DNA of 36,521 nt from Jannaschia maritima (lineage in GTDB: Bacteria; Pseudomonadota; Alphaproteobacteria; Rhodobacterales; Rhodobacteraceae): contig NZ_JARGZA010000026.1 in the NCBI RefSeq assembly GCF_030973515.1, positions 1-36,521 on the forward strand, read 5' to 3'. A model generated the notes under the pieces. It was not told the origin of the DNA, ran no database searches, and saw only the letters and a list, made by a program, of their open reading frames with translations. The position numbers and the translations under genes are program-made. How positions within the stretch are numbered: position 1 is the first letter of the stretch; every line of letters starts with the position of its first letter. This document shows, piece by piece, positions 24,413 to 33,098 of the stretch.

Positions 24413-25388
24413 CGCGGGCCCCCTTGCCGGTCTCGGTCACGACCTTCCCATGCATGCCTTCCGGCACGGCACCCCCATGCGCGCCTTCCGGCGCGGCACC
24501 CTTGGGCGCGCCCTCCGGCACGACCGGATCGATCAGGCGCAGCGGGTCGCGCTTGGCGCGTCCCCCGAAGAAGACGTCGTCGTCCAGGACCTGGCGCACG
24601 ATCCCTTCCGTGACGCGGTCCGATCCGTCCGTGAACGCATAGAGCAGCGCGAAGTCGCACAGCTGGTTGACCAGCCGCGGCACCCCCCCCGTGCGATCGT
24701 GGATCAGGAGCGTGGCCCCCGTCTCGAAGGTGTCGTCCGCGCCGCCCGCGACCGCCATGCGGTGGGCGATGTAGTCGGCCACGTCCTCGGCCGACAGCGC
24801 CGGCAGGTGGAAGCCCACCGCCACGCGCTGCGCGAACTGGGTCAGGTCGGGCCGGGCGACGACGTCGCGCAGCTCCGGCTGGCCGACCAGGATCAACTGC
24901 AGGATCTCGTCCTTGACGGAGTTGATGTTGGTGTACATCCGCAGCTCCTCCAGGGCGCTCCGCCCCAGGTGCTGCGCCTCGTCGAAGATCAGGATGACCC
25001 GGCGTCCGGCGGCGTACTCGTCCAGGAGGAAGTCCTGGAACTGCGCGAACAGGTCGACATAGGTGCGCTCCGGCGGCGCGGGCTGCTCGAAGGCGTGCAG
25101 CACCCAGCGCAGCAGCTCGCCCTGGTCGCCCTGCGCGTTCGACACCAGGCCCACGGTGACGTCGTCCTCGATGCGGGTCAGCAGGTGCTGCAGGAGCGTG
25201 GTCTTGCCCGCCCCCACCTCGCCCGTCAGCAGGGTGATGGGCGCGCGCGTCATCAGGCCGTATTCCAGCACGGTGAAGGCGCGCCTGTGCGACCGGCCCC
25301 AGAACAGGAAGGTCGGATCCGGCACGAGGCTGAACGGCCGCTCGGACAGCCCGAAGTGATCGCAGTAGATGTCGGAAGTTCTGGCCAT
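24405..25388 (-). CDS. ExeA-like AAA ATPase (exosortase/EPS-associated)
   Basis: A 327-residue ATPase that opens with YCDHFGLSERPFSLVPDP, the hallmark of ExeA-type proteins in PEP-CTERM/EPS loci. Walker A GEVGAGKTT is at about 56-64 and Walker B VILIFDEAQHL at about 131-141, followed by GQPELRD and a C-terminal helical lid (TGGVPRLVNQLCD). In exosortase loci this ATPase accompanies the chain-length protein and kinase; its exact task is not established. It is first in a three-gene minus operon. The C-terminus carries a nine-residue repeat in three copies beginning PEG, encoded by 27-bp tandem repeats (24438-24518), an unusual tail. The ATG at 25388 begins the conserved block after a few residues. 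Confidence 0.9.
   Translation of the reverse strand: MARTSDIYCDHFGLSERPFSLVPDPTFLFWGRSHRRAFTVLEYGLMTRAPITLLTGEVGAGKTTLLQHLLTRIEDDVTVGLVSNAQGDQGELLRWVLHAFEQPAPPERTYVDLFAQFQDFLLDEYAAGRRVILIFDEAQHLGRSALEELRMYTNINSVKDEILQLILVGQPELRDVVARPDLTQFAQRVAVGFHLPALSAEDVADYIAHRMAVAGGADDTFETGATLLIHDRTGGVPRLVNQLCDFALLYAFTDGSDRVTEGIVRQVLDDDVFFGGRAKRDPLRLIDPVVPEGAPKGAAPEGAHGGAVPEGMHGKVVTETGKGARDA
24438..24518 (-). repeat. 27-bp tandem repeat in ATPase gene
   Basis: Three 27-bp units encode PEGAPKGAA, PEGAHGGAV and PEGMHGKVV (residues about 291-317). The unit length is a multiple of three, so copy-number change would keep the reading frame. Confidence 0.75.
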
Positions 25389-25886
25389 ATCCTCGAGACG
25401 TCCGCCGCCCTGTCCGCAGCCACCCTATACCAAACCAAACGGGACCGGCGGGCGTCCCGCCATCGCGGCCGCCCCCGATCCCCTGTGACCGTCAGCTATA
25501 GGGCCGGACCCCTCGGGGCAAGCCGTCGCGGCCTCCCGCCCCCCGGGCCGCGGGCGACGACGGCCGCGCGCGGGACGCCATCGTCGCCCGCGGGGGGCCT
25601 TGGGGGGCGAGGCGCCGCCACGATGTCGCCGCGGTCGGGCGCCCGCGCGCGCGCCCGCCGATCACGGTTCCGCCATCGCCGCGTCGCGGAACCGGCGACA
25701 ATCCCGGCGGAATGCCCGAACAAGCCGCGTTCGGAGGACGATCGACCCCGATCCGGCGCGGCGGCCGGCGGAAATCGGGCCCTCCGGTGTCGAAAGCCGG
25801 GTTAGATGTGGACCTGGGCTCCGACAGCCACTAGGTGTCGGCCCGTAGAGATAGGCACGAATTTTCCTCGTAGTTTTAGTGGTTAC
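25389..25886. promoter_or_regulatory. Divergent promoter region with inverted repeat at 25821-25841
   Basis: 498 bases separate the divergent ATPase and sugar transferase genes. CCGACA (25821-25826) and TGTCGG (25836-25841) form an inverted repeat with a nine-base spacer, extendable by GGG/CCC with a bulge. An unusually AT-rich leader (25858-25890) follows directly before the sugar transferase start. This would suit an operator or a 5' hairpin for the export operon. No clear -35/-10 pair was found, and no gene is credible here. Confidence 0.45.
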
Positions 25887-26765
25887 ATGATGACAGTTCG
25901 AACGGACGACGCGCAGACGACCGTATTTCGGGACGTATCCGCGCGGGGCGGCATCGCCGCCGACGGGATCCATCCGACCGGGCCCGTCCTCGTGGCGGCG
26001 GGCGATTCCCCCGCCGACCGACCCTCGCCGACCGCCCCTTCCCCCGTCGGCGGCCTTCCCGCCCCCGTGCGGCGGCCCGCCATCCGCGGCGCCGCGGGGG
26101 CCGCGCTCGACCGGATGCTGCAGGACGAGTCCGCGGACGCCGCGCGGCCCGTGCGGTCCAGCCTCTACCGCTCCCCGGTCAAGCGGGCGCTGGACCTGAT
26201 CCTGGTCTTCGCCTTCGCGCCGATCGTGGCGCCGATCATAGGCCTGCTGGCGCTTCTGGTGATGCGCGACGGCGGGCAGCCCTTCTACGGGCAGGACCGC
26301 ATCGGGCGGGGGGGGCGCGTGTATCGCATCTGGAAGCTGCGCACGATGGTCTGCGACGCCGACGCCCTGCTCGAAGCGCATCTGCGCACCGACCCCGCCG
26401 CGCGGGCCGAATGGAACAGCAAGCAGAAGCTGCTGGCCGCCCCCCGCATCACGCGGATCGGGCGGCTGCTGCGCAAGACGTCGCTCGACGAGCTGCCGCA
26501 GCTGTGGAACGTGGTGACGGGCGACATGTCCCTGGTCGGGCCCCGCCCGATGATGGTGTCGCAGCGCCGCCTGTACCGCGGGCGCGACTACTTCCAGCTG
26601 CGCCCGGGCATCACGGGGCTGTGGCAGATCTCGGACCGCAACGCGTCGACTTTCGCCGACCGCGCCAAGTTCGACACCGTGTACAACCGCATCCTGTCGC
26701 TGCCCACGGATCTGGGCATCCTGCTGGCCACCATCCGCGTCGTGCTGCGGGGCACGGGCCACTAG
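25887..26765 (+). CDS. Priming undecaprenyl-phosphate sugar phosphotransferase (ExoY-like)
   Basis: A 292-residue bacterial sugar transferase. After a disordered Pro/Ala-rich lead of about 90 residues comes SPVKRALDLILVFAFAPIVAPIIGLLALLV (one membrane hairpin), then GQDRIGRGGRVYRIWKLRTM, KTSLDELPQLWNV, GDMSLVGPRPM and RPGITGLWQISDR. These are the catalytic signatures of PF02397 enzymes, including the Asp-Glu pair in LDELPQ. It loads the first sugar-1-phosphate onto undecaprenyl phosphate and so starts EPS synthesis. It has the short ExoY/WbaP-C type architecture without extra N-terminal membrane helices. Two adjacent ATGs at 25887 and 25890 both serve as candidates. It opens the plus-strand export gene group. 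Confidence 0.95.
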   Translation: MMTVRTDDAQTTVFRDVSARGGIAADGIHPTGPVLVAAGDSPADRPSPTAPSPVGGLPAPVRRPAIRGAAGAALDRMLQDESADAARPVRSSLYRSPVKRALDLILVFAFAPIVAPIIGLLALLVMRDGGQPFYGQDRIGRGGRVYRIWKLRTMVCDADALLEAHLRTDPAARAEWNSKQKLLAAPRITRIGRLLRKTSLDELPQLWNVVTGDMSLVGPRPMMVSQRRLYRGRDYFQLRPGITGLWQISDRNASTFADRAKFDTVYNRILSLPTDLGILLATIRVVLRGTGH

Positions 26766-27048
26766 TAGGACCCGTCGGACGATCGGCCCGCGGGGCCGGG
26801 AGGGCGACCTGGGGCGGATGCCGCGCACCGCCCGCCATCCCGCCCGGGCCCTTCCACGAGACCACCGCCGACGGGGCCGCCTCCGTGGCGACCGGCCGGG
26901 CCGCGTCCACCGCCGCCGAAGGGGGGAGCGGCGCACGGGCCGGGCGCGCGACCCCGGACGGGATCCCCGCCCCCGGTTCCCGGGGCACGTCCCCCTTGCG
27001 CCGCCGGTCCCGCCGGGGTTTCCCTTACGGAAAACGGAAGGGCCCTCC

Positions 27049-28299
27049 ATGAAGCGCATCGTGATCCTGTGCGACGGGACCTGGAACCGGTCCGACAGCG
27101 CCACGCCGACCAACGTGGTCCGCTTCGCCCAGGCGATGCGGCCCGTCGATCCGGTGGGCGTGGCGCAGGTCCCCGTCTACGTGCAGGGCGTGGGCACCGG
27201 GCGCGGGCCGACCCGCTGGCTCCGGGGCGCCGACGCGGTCCTGGGGGGCGCCTTCGGGCTGGGGCTGATGGACGTCCTGGTGGAGGCCTATCGCCACCTG
27301 GTGTTCCTGCACGAGCCGGGGGACGAGATCTTCGTGCTGGGCTTCTCCCGCGGGGCCTACACGGCGCGGTCGCTGGTGGGGCTGATCCGGTCCACGGGCA
27401 TCGTCGACCGCGACGCGCTGCACCGCATCCCCGAAGCCGTGGCCCGCTACCGCACCCTGGACGATCCGGACACCCATCCGGGCAGCGAGGCCAGCCACGC
27501 CTTCCGCGCGCGCATCTCCACCCGCGTCACCACCTCCGAGGCGGAGCGCCTGTGGCGGGGAACCGAGGGACACCCCGACGCGGCCGTGCTGCGCATCCGC
27601 TATCTGGGGGTGTGGGACAGCGTGGGCGCGCTGGGGGTGCCGGCCTCGGTGCCGGTGCTGGGCCATTGGACGGCGCGCAAGCACCGCTTCCACGACGCGG
27701 CCCTATCCAGCATGGTCGAATCCGCGCGCCACGCCGTGGCCCTCGACGAGACGCGCCGCGCCTTCGCGCCCACCCGCTGGGACAACGTCGCGGCCCTGAA
27801 CGAGGCCGCGGCCGCGGCAGGCGCCGATCCCGCCGATCCGCCCTACCGCGAGCTGTTCTTCGCGGGCGACCACGGCTCGGTGGGCGGCGGCGGCGACGTG
27901 CTGGACCTGTCGAGCATCGGCCTGCTCTGGGTGATCGAGGGGGCGCAGGCGGCGGGCCTGGGCTTCGACGCCCGCGCGCTGCAGGCCATCCGCGCGGCGC
28001 AGAACCCCCACGGTCCCCTGCGCAACCGGTCGCGGCCCGCCGCGGGCTGGGGCGAGCGCCTGACCCGGATGCGCCCCCGTCCCCGCCGCGGTCCCGACGC
28101 CGTGTCGCAGCTCCATTCCAGCGTGCTCGTCCGCTATGCCGCGGAGGCCAAGGGCCGCGGCTTCCGCCCCTACCGTCCCGCCAGCCTGGCGCGGCTGGAA
28201 GCGGCCCTGGCGGAGGCGGCGCGGCGGGACGGCCGGGGGGGGGCCCACCTCGTGACGACCCCCGCCCCACCTCGTGACGACCCCCGCCCCGCCTCGTGA
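27049..28299 (+). CDS. DUF2235 domain alpha/beta-hydrolase-like protein
   Basis: A 416-residue protein with the DUF2235 start (MKRIVILCDGTWNR), the nucleophile elbow GFSRGAYTAR (Ser about 100), then RYLGVWDSVGALG and the later FFAGDHGSVGGGG, where Asp and His complete a plausible catalytic triad. The domain is related to Tle1-type phospholipases, but many members are not type VI effectors and no T6SS gene is present. No signal peptide is seen. GGAAG lies nine bases before the ATG. It sits in the EPS export gene group after a 283-base gap that holds no gene. The 3' end lies in a 22-bp tandem repeat, and the TGA comes from the third copy. Confidence 0.87.
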   Translation: MKRIVILCDGTWNRSDSATPTNVVRFAQAMRPVDPVGVAQVPVYVQGVGTGRGPTRWLRGADAVLGGAFGLGLMDVLVEAYRHLVFLHEPGDEIFVLGFSRGAYTARSLVGLIRSTGIVDRDALHRIPEAVARYRTLDDPDTHPGSEASHAFRARISTRVTTSEAERLWRGTEGHPDAAVLRIRYLGVWDSVGALGVPASVPVLGHWTARKHRFHDAALSSMVESARHAVALDETRRAFAPTRWDNVAALNEAAAAAGADPADPPYRELFFAGDHGSVGGGGDVLDLSSIGLLWVIEGAQAAGLGFDARALQAIRAAQNPHGPLRNRSRPAAGWGERLTRMRPRPRRGPDAVSQLHSSVLVRYAAEAKGRGFRPYRPASLARLEAALAEAARRDGRGGAHLVTTPAPPRDDPRPAS

Positions 28300-28311
28300 C
28301 GGCCCCGCCCC
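28246..28311 (+). repeat. 22-bp tandem repeat at DUF2235 gene end
   Basis: Three units of about 22 bp start at 28246, 28268 and 28290 and share CCTCGTGACG. Because 22 is not a multiple of three, each copy is read in a different frame, and only in the third does TGA fall in frame. Confidence 0.8.
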
Positions 28312-28425
28312 GCGCCCCGTCTTCATCTTCCGTTCACTCCCCCGTGCGAGGGGCATGACAATCCCGCGCCGTCCGTCTAGGCGTCGGGACCGACGCCCCA
28401 TCCCCAGAACGGACACGTCTCGGCC

Positions 28426-30951
28426 ATGCCCTTCCGGTTCCTGCTCATCCCCGCCCTCGCCCTGGCCCTGGCGGCCTGCAACTCGTCGGAGGAGCGGGCG
28501 GCCGAGTTCTTCCGGTCGGGCCTGGAGCTGCGCGAGGAAGGCGACCTGAACCGCGCCGCCATCGAGTTCCGCAACGTGTTCCGCTACGACGGCGAGCATC
28601 GCGACGCCCGCCTGAACCTGGCCGAGATCCTGCTTGAGCAGGGCAAGGTCCCGGAAGCCTATGGCCAGTACCTGCGCCTGTCCGAGCAATATCCCGACGA
28701 CCTCGACATCCGCACCGCCATGGCCCTGATCGCCATCGAGGCGCGCCAATGGGACGAGGCGGAGCGCCATGGCCGCATGGTCGTGGACGGCGGCGTGGAC
28801 ACGTTGGACGCGCGCGTCGTGGGCGTGGGCCTGGATTACCGCGCCGCCGTCGCGGCGGAGGACGCGGAGGCCGGGGCCGAGGCCGTGGCCCGCGCCCGCG
28901 CCATCCTGGAGGAGGCGCCCGATCGCATCATCCCGCGCCAGGTCGTGATCGCCGACCAGGTGGAGGGGGGCGACCCCGCGGCCGCGCTGGACGACATCGA
29001 CGCGGCCATCGCCGCGCGGCCCGACGCCATCGACTACCAGATGCTGAAGCTGCAGATCCTGGCGCAGGGAGGCGACGACGACGCCACGGAGGCGCATCTG
29101 CGCGCCATGTTCGACCGCTTCCCCGACAACCAGGAGGTGCAGAGCACGCTGATCGCCTGGTACGTGCGCAACGACGACTTCGACGCCGCGGAGGCCTTCC
29201 TGCGCGAGCTGGCGGGCCCCGACACCGGCGAAACGGCCGGCCACCTCGCCGTGATCCGCCTGATCGAGCAGGCCCGCGGCCGCGACGCCGCGATGGCGGA
29301 GGTCGCCCGCCTGGCCGAGGCCAACGAGGGCGACGTCGCCAACTCGCTGTTCTACCGCTCGCTGGAGGCGTCCTACCGCTTCGACGGGGGCGAGGCGGAG
29401 GATGCCATCGCCGCCCTGCAGGCCGCCCTGGAAACGGCGGAGGCCGCGCGCGACCCCGAAGCCGAGGACGCCGCCGCGCTCGGCACCGAGATCCGCCGCG
29501 TGAAGGGCCTCCTGGCCCAGATCCTGCTGTCGCGGGGCGACGTCGTGGGCGCGCGCGCCCTCGTGGAGGAGGTCCTGGCCGAGGACAGCACCGACGTCGT
29601 GGCCCTGCGCCTGCGCGGCGCCATGCTGATCGAGGACGACCGCCCCGACGAGGCCATCGTCGACCTGCGCCGCGCGCTGGACCAGGATCCGCGCCAGACC
29701 GACGTGCTCCTGCTGCTGGCGGAAGCGCATGGCCGCAACGGCAACCGCGAGCTGATGGGCGAGCGCCTGGCCACCGCCGTGCAGGTGTCGGGCGCGGCTC
29801 CGCGCGAATCGCTGCGCTACGTGCGCTACCTGCTGGACGACGACCGCGCGGCGGCCGCGCGCACCGTGCTGGCCGACGCGCGCGAGGCCAACCCCCGGAA
29901 CGTGGACATCCTGGTCGAGACGGCCCGCCTGGCGCTGCGCGAGGACGCGCTGGGGACCGTGCGCTCCGCCCTGGCCGACCTGGAGCGGATCGCCGACGCT
30001 GATCCCGCCGCGGCGCGGGCCGCGACCTCGCTGCGCTCCGCGCTGCTGCTGCGGTCGGACCGGCGCGAGGAGGGGCTGGCCATGCTGGCCGAGCAGGCGG
30101 GTGCGGCGGGCGAGGACGCGCGCTCGGTGCTGGCCATCGTGCAGGCCCGCCTGGCCGCGGGCGAGATCGCGGAGGCCCGCACCTATCTGGACGATCTGCG
30201 CGCCCAATCCCCCGACAGCGCCGACCTGCGCCTGATCGACGCCGCGCTCCTGGCCGCCGAGGGCGACCTCGAAGGCTCGGAGGCCACGCTGCGCGCCATC
30301 CTGGAGGACGTCCCCGGCGCGCCGGAGGCCGTGCGCCTGCTCTACGGGCAGCTCAACGCGCAGGGCCGCGCCGAGGAGGCCTCGGAGGTGCTGGCCACGG
30401 CCCTGAAAGCCCAGCCCGACAGCCGCGCGCTGCGCATGATGCGCGCGGGCGAGCTGGAACTGGCGGGCGAGCTCGACGCCGCCATCGAGGTCTACGACGG
30501 GCTCTACGAGAGCAATTCCGGCGACATCGTCGTGGCCAACAACCTGGCCAGCCTCCTGACCACCCACCGCGAGGACGAGGCCAGCCTGGAGCGCGCGAGC
30601 GCCGTGGCGCAGCGCCTGCGCGGCACGCAGGTGCCCGCCTTCCAGGACACCTATGGCTGGATCGCCCACCGCCGCGGCGATTACGGCGAGGCCCTGTCCT
30701 ACCTGGAGCCCGCCGCCGAGGGGCTGCCGTCGAACCCGTTGGTGAACTTCCACCTCGGCATGACCTATGCCCGGCTGGACCGCCCGGACGAGGCCCGCGA
30801 CCGGCTGGAGCGCGCGCTGGAGCTGTTCGGCGAGGCCCAGGTCCCGCAGGTGGCGATGGCCCGCGACACCCTGGCCCAGCTGGACGCCGCGCCGACGGAG
30901 GCGACGGACGCGGTGGACGGGGCGGACGGGGACGCCCCGGCCGCGGACTAA
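28426..30951 (+). CDS. TPR-repeat lipoprotein (PrsT-like, exosortase/EPS system)
   Basis: An 841-residue lipoprotein. The signal peptide ends in a lipobox LAAC with Cys18, so it should be membrane-anchored. The rest is helical, with many tetratricopeptide repeats, for example GDLNRAAIEFRNVFRYDGEH followed by RDARLNLAEILLEQGKVPEA, and RPDEAIVDLRRALDQDP. It matches the long TPR lipoproteins found with PEP-CTERM/exosortase EPS loci. It probably acts as a scaffold between inner and outer membrane machinery during polymer export. Rich in Asp/Glu, it ends in an acidic Ala/Asp tail. The ATG at 28426 has only a weak ribosome binding site, but the lipobox places it well. The next 157 bases hold no gene. 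Confidence 0.9.
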   Translation: MPFRFLLIPALALALAACNSSEERAAEFFRSGLELREEGDLNRAAIEFRNVFRYDGEHRDARLNLAEILLEQGKVPEAYGQYLRLSEQYPDDLDIRTAMALIAIEARQWDEAERHGRMVVDGGVDTLDARVVGVGLDYRAAVAAEDAEAGAEAVARARAILEEAPDRIIPRQVVIADQVEGGDPAAALDDIDAAIAARPDAIDYQMLKLQILAQGGDDDATEAHLRAMFDRFPDNQEVQSTLIAWYVRNDDFDAAEAFLRELAGPDTGETAGHLAVIRLIEQARGRDAAMAEVARLAEANEGDVANSLFYRSLEASYRFDGGEAEDAIAALQAALETAEAARDPEAEDAAALGTEIRRVKGLLAQILLSRGDVVGARALVEEVLAEDSTDVVALRLRGAMLIEDDRPDEAIVDLRRALDQDPRQTDVLLLLAEAHGRNGNRELMGERLATAVQVSGAAPRESLRYVRYLLDDDRAAAARTVLADAREANPRNVDILVETARLALREDALGTVRSALADLERIADADPAAARAATSLRSALLLRSDRREEGLAMLAEQAGAAGEDARSVLAIVQARLAAGEIAEARTYLDDLRAQSPDSADLRLIDAALLAAEGDLEGSEATLRAILEDVPGAPEAVRLLYGQLNAQGRAEEASEVLATALKAQPDSRALRMMRAGELELAGELDAAIEVYDGLYESNSGDIVVANNLASLLTTHREDEASLERASAVAQRLRGTQVPAFQDTYGWIAHRRGDYGEALSYLEPAAEGLPSNPLVNFHLGMTYARLDRPDEARDRLERALELFGEAQVPQVAMARDTLAQLDAAPTEATDAVDGADGDAPAAD

Positions 30952-31108
30952 GGCGCCCCCGCGGCCCCGTCCACCGCGACCCGCGCGCAACGCTTTCCCG
31001 CCGCCTGGGCCGCGCGGGACGGCGGCGTGTTGCCCCGCCCCCGCGGCCGGCGCATCCTGCCGGCCGACGTCCAAGGACCATTCCACGCCCGCCGCCCGCA
31101 GGAGTACC

Positions 31109-31741
31109 ATGACCTTCCTCACGCATGCCCCTCGCCGCCTGTTCCGCGCCTTGCTGACGCTGGTGGCCCTCCTGATGATCCCCACCGCCGCCCCGGCCCA
31201 GGGCGAGTACCGCGTCAGCCGCGGCGACGTCCTGCGCATCGAGGTCCTGGAGGACGAGACGCTGAACCGCTCCGTGCTCGTGGCGCCCTCGGGCCAGGTC
31301 ACGCTGCCGCTGGCGGGCCAGGTCTCCGCCGCGGGACGGTCGCTGTCGGCCGTGCAGGCCGAGGTTCGCGACCTCCTGGCGCCCAACTTCTCGAACCCGC
31401 CCACGGTGTTCGTGTCCCTGGAATCGGTCCGCCCGCGCGAGGATCCGATCGAACGCGAGCCCGTGACCATCGGCGTGTTCGTGCTGGGCGAGGTCGCCAG
31501 CCCCGGCCGCCTGGCCCTGGAGCCGGGGACGACGCTGCTGCAGGCGATCTCGGCGTTCGGGGGCTTCGCCGACTTCGCCGCCACCAAGCGCATCCAGCTG
31601 CGCCGCCGCGGCCCCGACGGCACCGAGCGGATCTATCCGATCAACTACCAGGCGATCCAGGAAGGCCGCTCGCCCAACGGCACCGTCACGCTGATCGACG
31701 GCGACGTGATCCTCGTGCCGACGCGCCGCCTGTTCGAGTGA
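31109..31741 (+). CDS. Short polysaccharide export protein (Wza-family, poly_export/SLBB)
   Basis: A 210-residue exported protein. A signal peptide of about 30 residues (ends AAPAQ) is followed by the polysaccharide export domain beginning EYRVSRGDVLRIEVLEDETLN, with PSGQVTLPLAGQV, and then one SLBB-type domain (GVFVLGEVASPGRLALEPGT, then LLQAISAFGGFADFA). It is about half the length of E. coli Wza, has no lipobox Cys and no C-terminal membrane-spanning helix. It cannot form the whole outer-membrane channel alone and presumably works with the barrel encoded next. GGAG precedes the ATG at 31109. Its TGA overlaps the ATG of the barrel gene (TGATG). Confidence 0.93.
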   Translation: MTFLTHAPRRLFRALLTLVALLMIPTAAPAQGEYRVSRGDVLRIEVLEDETLNRSVLVAPSGQVTLPLAGQVSAAGRSLSAVQAEVRDLLAPNFSNPPTVFVSLESVRPREDPIEREPVTIGVFVLGEVASPGRLALEPGTTLLQAISAFGGFADFAATKRIQLRRRGPDGTERIYPINYQAIQEGRSPNGTVTLIDGDVILVPTRRLFE

Positions 31742-33069
31742 TGGGACGCGCGGGGGGACGGGCCGGGCGGCGGAACGCGCCGCGCCGGGCGGGGGGGCGA
31801 TTCGCCCCCGCCCGCACGGCCGCCTGCCTGCTCCTGGGCGCCGCCGTCGCGGGCCTGCCCGCCGCCGGGCAGGATGCGGGCCGCCTGCTGACCTTCGGCG
31901 TCAGCACCGGCGTCACGGCGCGCACGAACGCGGATCTCAGCGCGACGGATCCCGAATCGTCGCTCGCGGGGAACGTCGGGCTGGACTTCTCCTATTCGGA
32001 CGCGACGCCGGTCCAGTCGCTGTCCTTCTCGGGCAACCTGACGCTGCGCGCCACGAACGAGGACGACCTGTCCAACGTCGGCGGCCCGCGCCTGCGCTTC
32101 GGCTATGCGCGCGCGGGACGCGACGCCCGGCTGGGCGTGAACGCCTTCGTGAATAGGATCGATATCAGCACATTGAGGACGACCCTCGATCCCATCTTCG
32201 ACCCGGATCTGGGACTGATCTTCGATCTGGACGAGATCGACGGCGTCGGCACTAGGTTGGACTTCGGCCTTTCGACGGAACTGGAACTGAGGCGGCGAGC
32301 ACCGTTCGGAATCACGCTGTCGGCGGGCTATGCAGGGCAGCGGTTTCCCGACACCGATGACGGAAGCGAGGACCGGTTTCGCCTGGGAAGCAGCTTCCGG
32401 TTCGATCTGAACCCGGTTTGGAACGCTAGTCTGGGCCTGTCCTGGTCGCGTTTCGAGAGAGACGCCGAGAGGTCACTCACGATCAACGGGCCAGTCCTCG
32501 TGCCCGCCGAGTCGCGCGATACCTACAGTCTATCCACCGGGCTGACGCGCGATTTGCCCACGGGCTCGGTTGGCGTCGTCTTCGACGCGACCCGGACGGA
32601 GGACGGGGAGCGTTATTCCACCCGTCTGACCCATAGCCGGGAGCTGCCCCTCTGGACGCTATCGGGCAGCATTGGTCTGGCCGAGGGGACATCGCAAGAT
32701 CTGAGCGTCGTCGGCACGTTGGACGCCGTGCGGCAGCTAAGGAACGGGCAGGTCTCGATTGGCCTGGTCCGGACGATCGAATCGGACGGCGACGATGACG
32801 AACGCGAGCGCACCAGCTTGCGCCTGGGCTATGGCACCGAACTGAGCCCATTGATGGGGTTGAACGCCAGCCTGAACTATATCGAGACGAGCCAAAGCGG
32901 TGCCGACGACAGTGCGGGCAACATCAACATCGATCTCAGCCGCCGCTTGACCGAGGACATGTCGCTGAACTTGGGGCTGGCGCACCGCTACGATCGCGAC
33001 GGGGACGGTACGGCCCGCGACAATATCCTGTCGTTGAGCCTGCGGCGCACGATCGCTTATAGGCCCTGA
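31741..33069 (+). CDS. Outer-membrane beta-barrel protein of the EPS locus
   Basis: A 442-residue protein with a basic lead, a signal peptide (about 24-44, ending LPAAGQ) and then an alternating beta-strand pattern to the end, closing in SLSLRRTIAYRP. Repeated strand pairs such as LRFGYARAGRDARLGVNAFV and NIDLSRRLTEDMSLNLGLAH are typical of outer-membrane barrels. In exosortase EPS loci a barrel of this kind is the likely outer-membrane channel for the polymer. The start codon overlaps the export gene stop (TGATG). From about position 32150 onward the codon use changes: AGG, TTG and TAT codons appear and GC falls, unlike the first 130 codons and the flanking genes. The gene may be mosaic. Confidence 0.82.
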   Translation: MGRAGGRAGRRNAPRRAGGRFAPARTAACLLLGAAVAGLPAAGQDAGRLLTFGVSTGVTARTNADLSATDPESSLAGNVGLDFSYSDATPVQSLSFSGNLTLRATNEDDLSNVGGPRLRFGYARAGRDARLGVNAFVNRIDISTLRTTLDPIFDPDLGLIFDLDEIDGVGTRLDFGLSTELELRRRAPFGITLSAGYAGQRFPDTDDGSEDRFRLGSSFRFDLNPVWNASLGLSWSRFERDAERSLTINGPVLVPAESRDTYSLSTGLTRDLPTGSVGVVFDATRTEDGERYSTRLTHSRELPLWTLSGSIGLAEGTSQDLSVVGTLDAVRQLRNGQVSIGLVRTIESDGDDDERERTSLRLGYGTELSPLMGLNASLNYIETSQSGADDSAGNINIDLSRRLTEDMSLNLGLAHRYDRDGDGTARDNILSLSLRRTIAYRP

Positions 33070-33098
33070 TGCAGGCCTCGACGGCGGCCATGCCCTGA
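33069..33098 (+). CDS. Possible nine-codon coupling ORF
   Basis: ATG at 33069 overlaps the barrel stop (TGATG), encodes MQASTAAMP, and its TGA at 33096-33098 overlaps the rhomboid ATG at 33098 (TGATG again). It fills the gap exactly and could hand ribosomes from one gene to the next. It may equally be chance. Confidence 0.3.
   Translation: MQASTAAMP

Noticed and set aside
27049-28299. Type VI secretion effector
   Set aside because: No VgrG, Hcp, immunity or other T6SS gene in the window; DUF2235 alone is not sufficient.
27703-31623. 1306-residue minus-strand open frame opposite the TPR and export genes
   Set aside because: Its translation is His/Gly/Arg/Val-rich filler antisense to clearly recognisable genes; long shadow frames are expected at this GC content.
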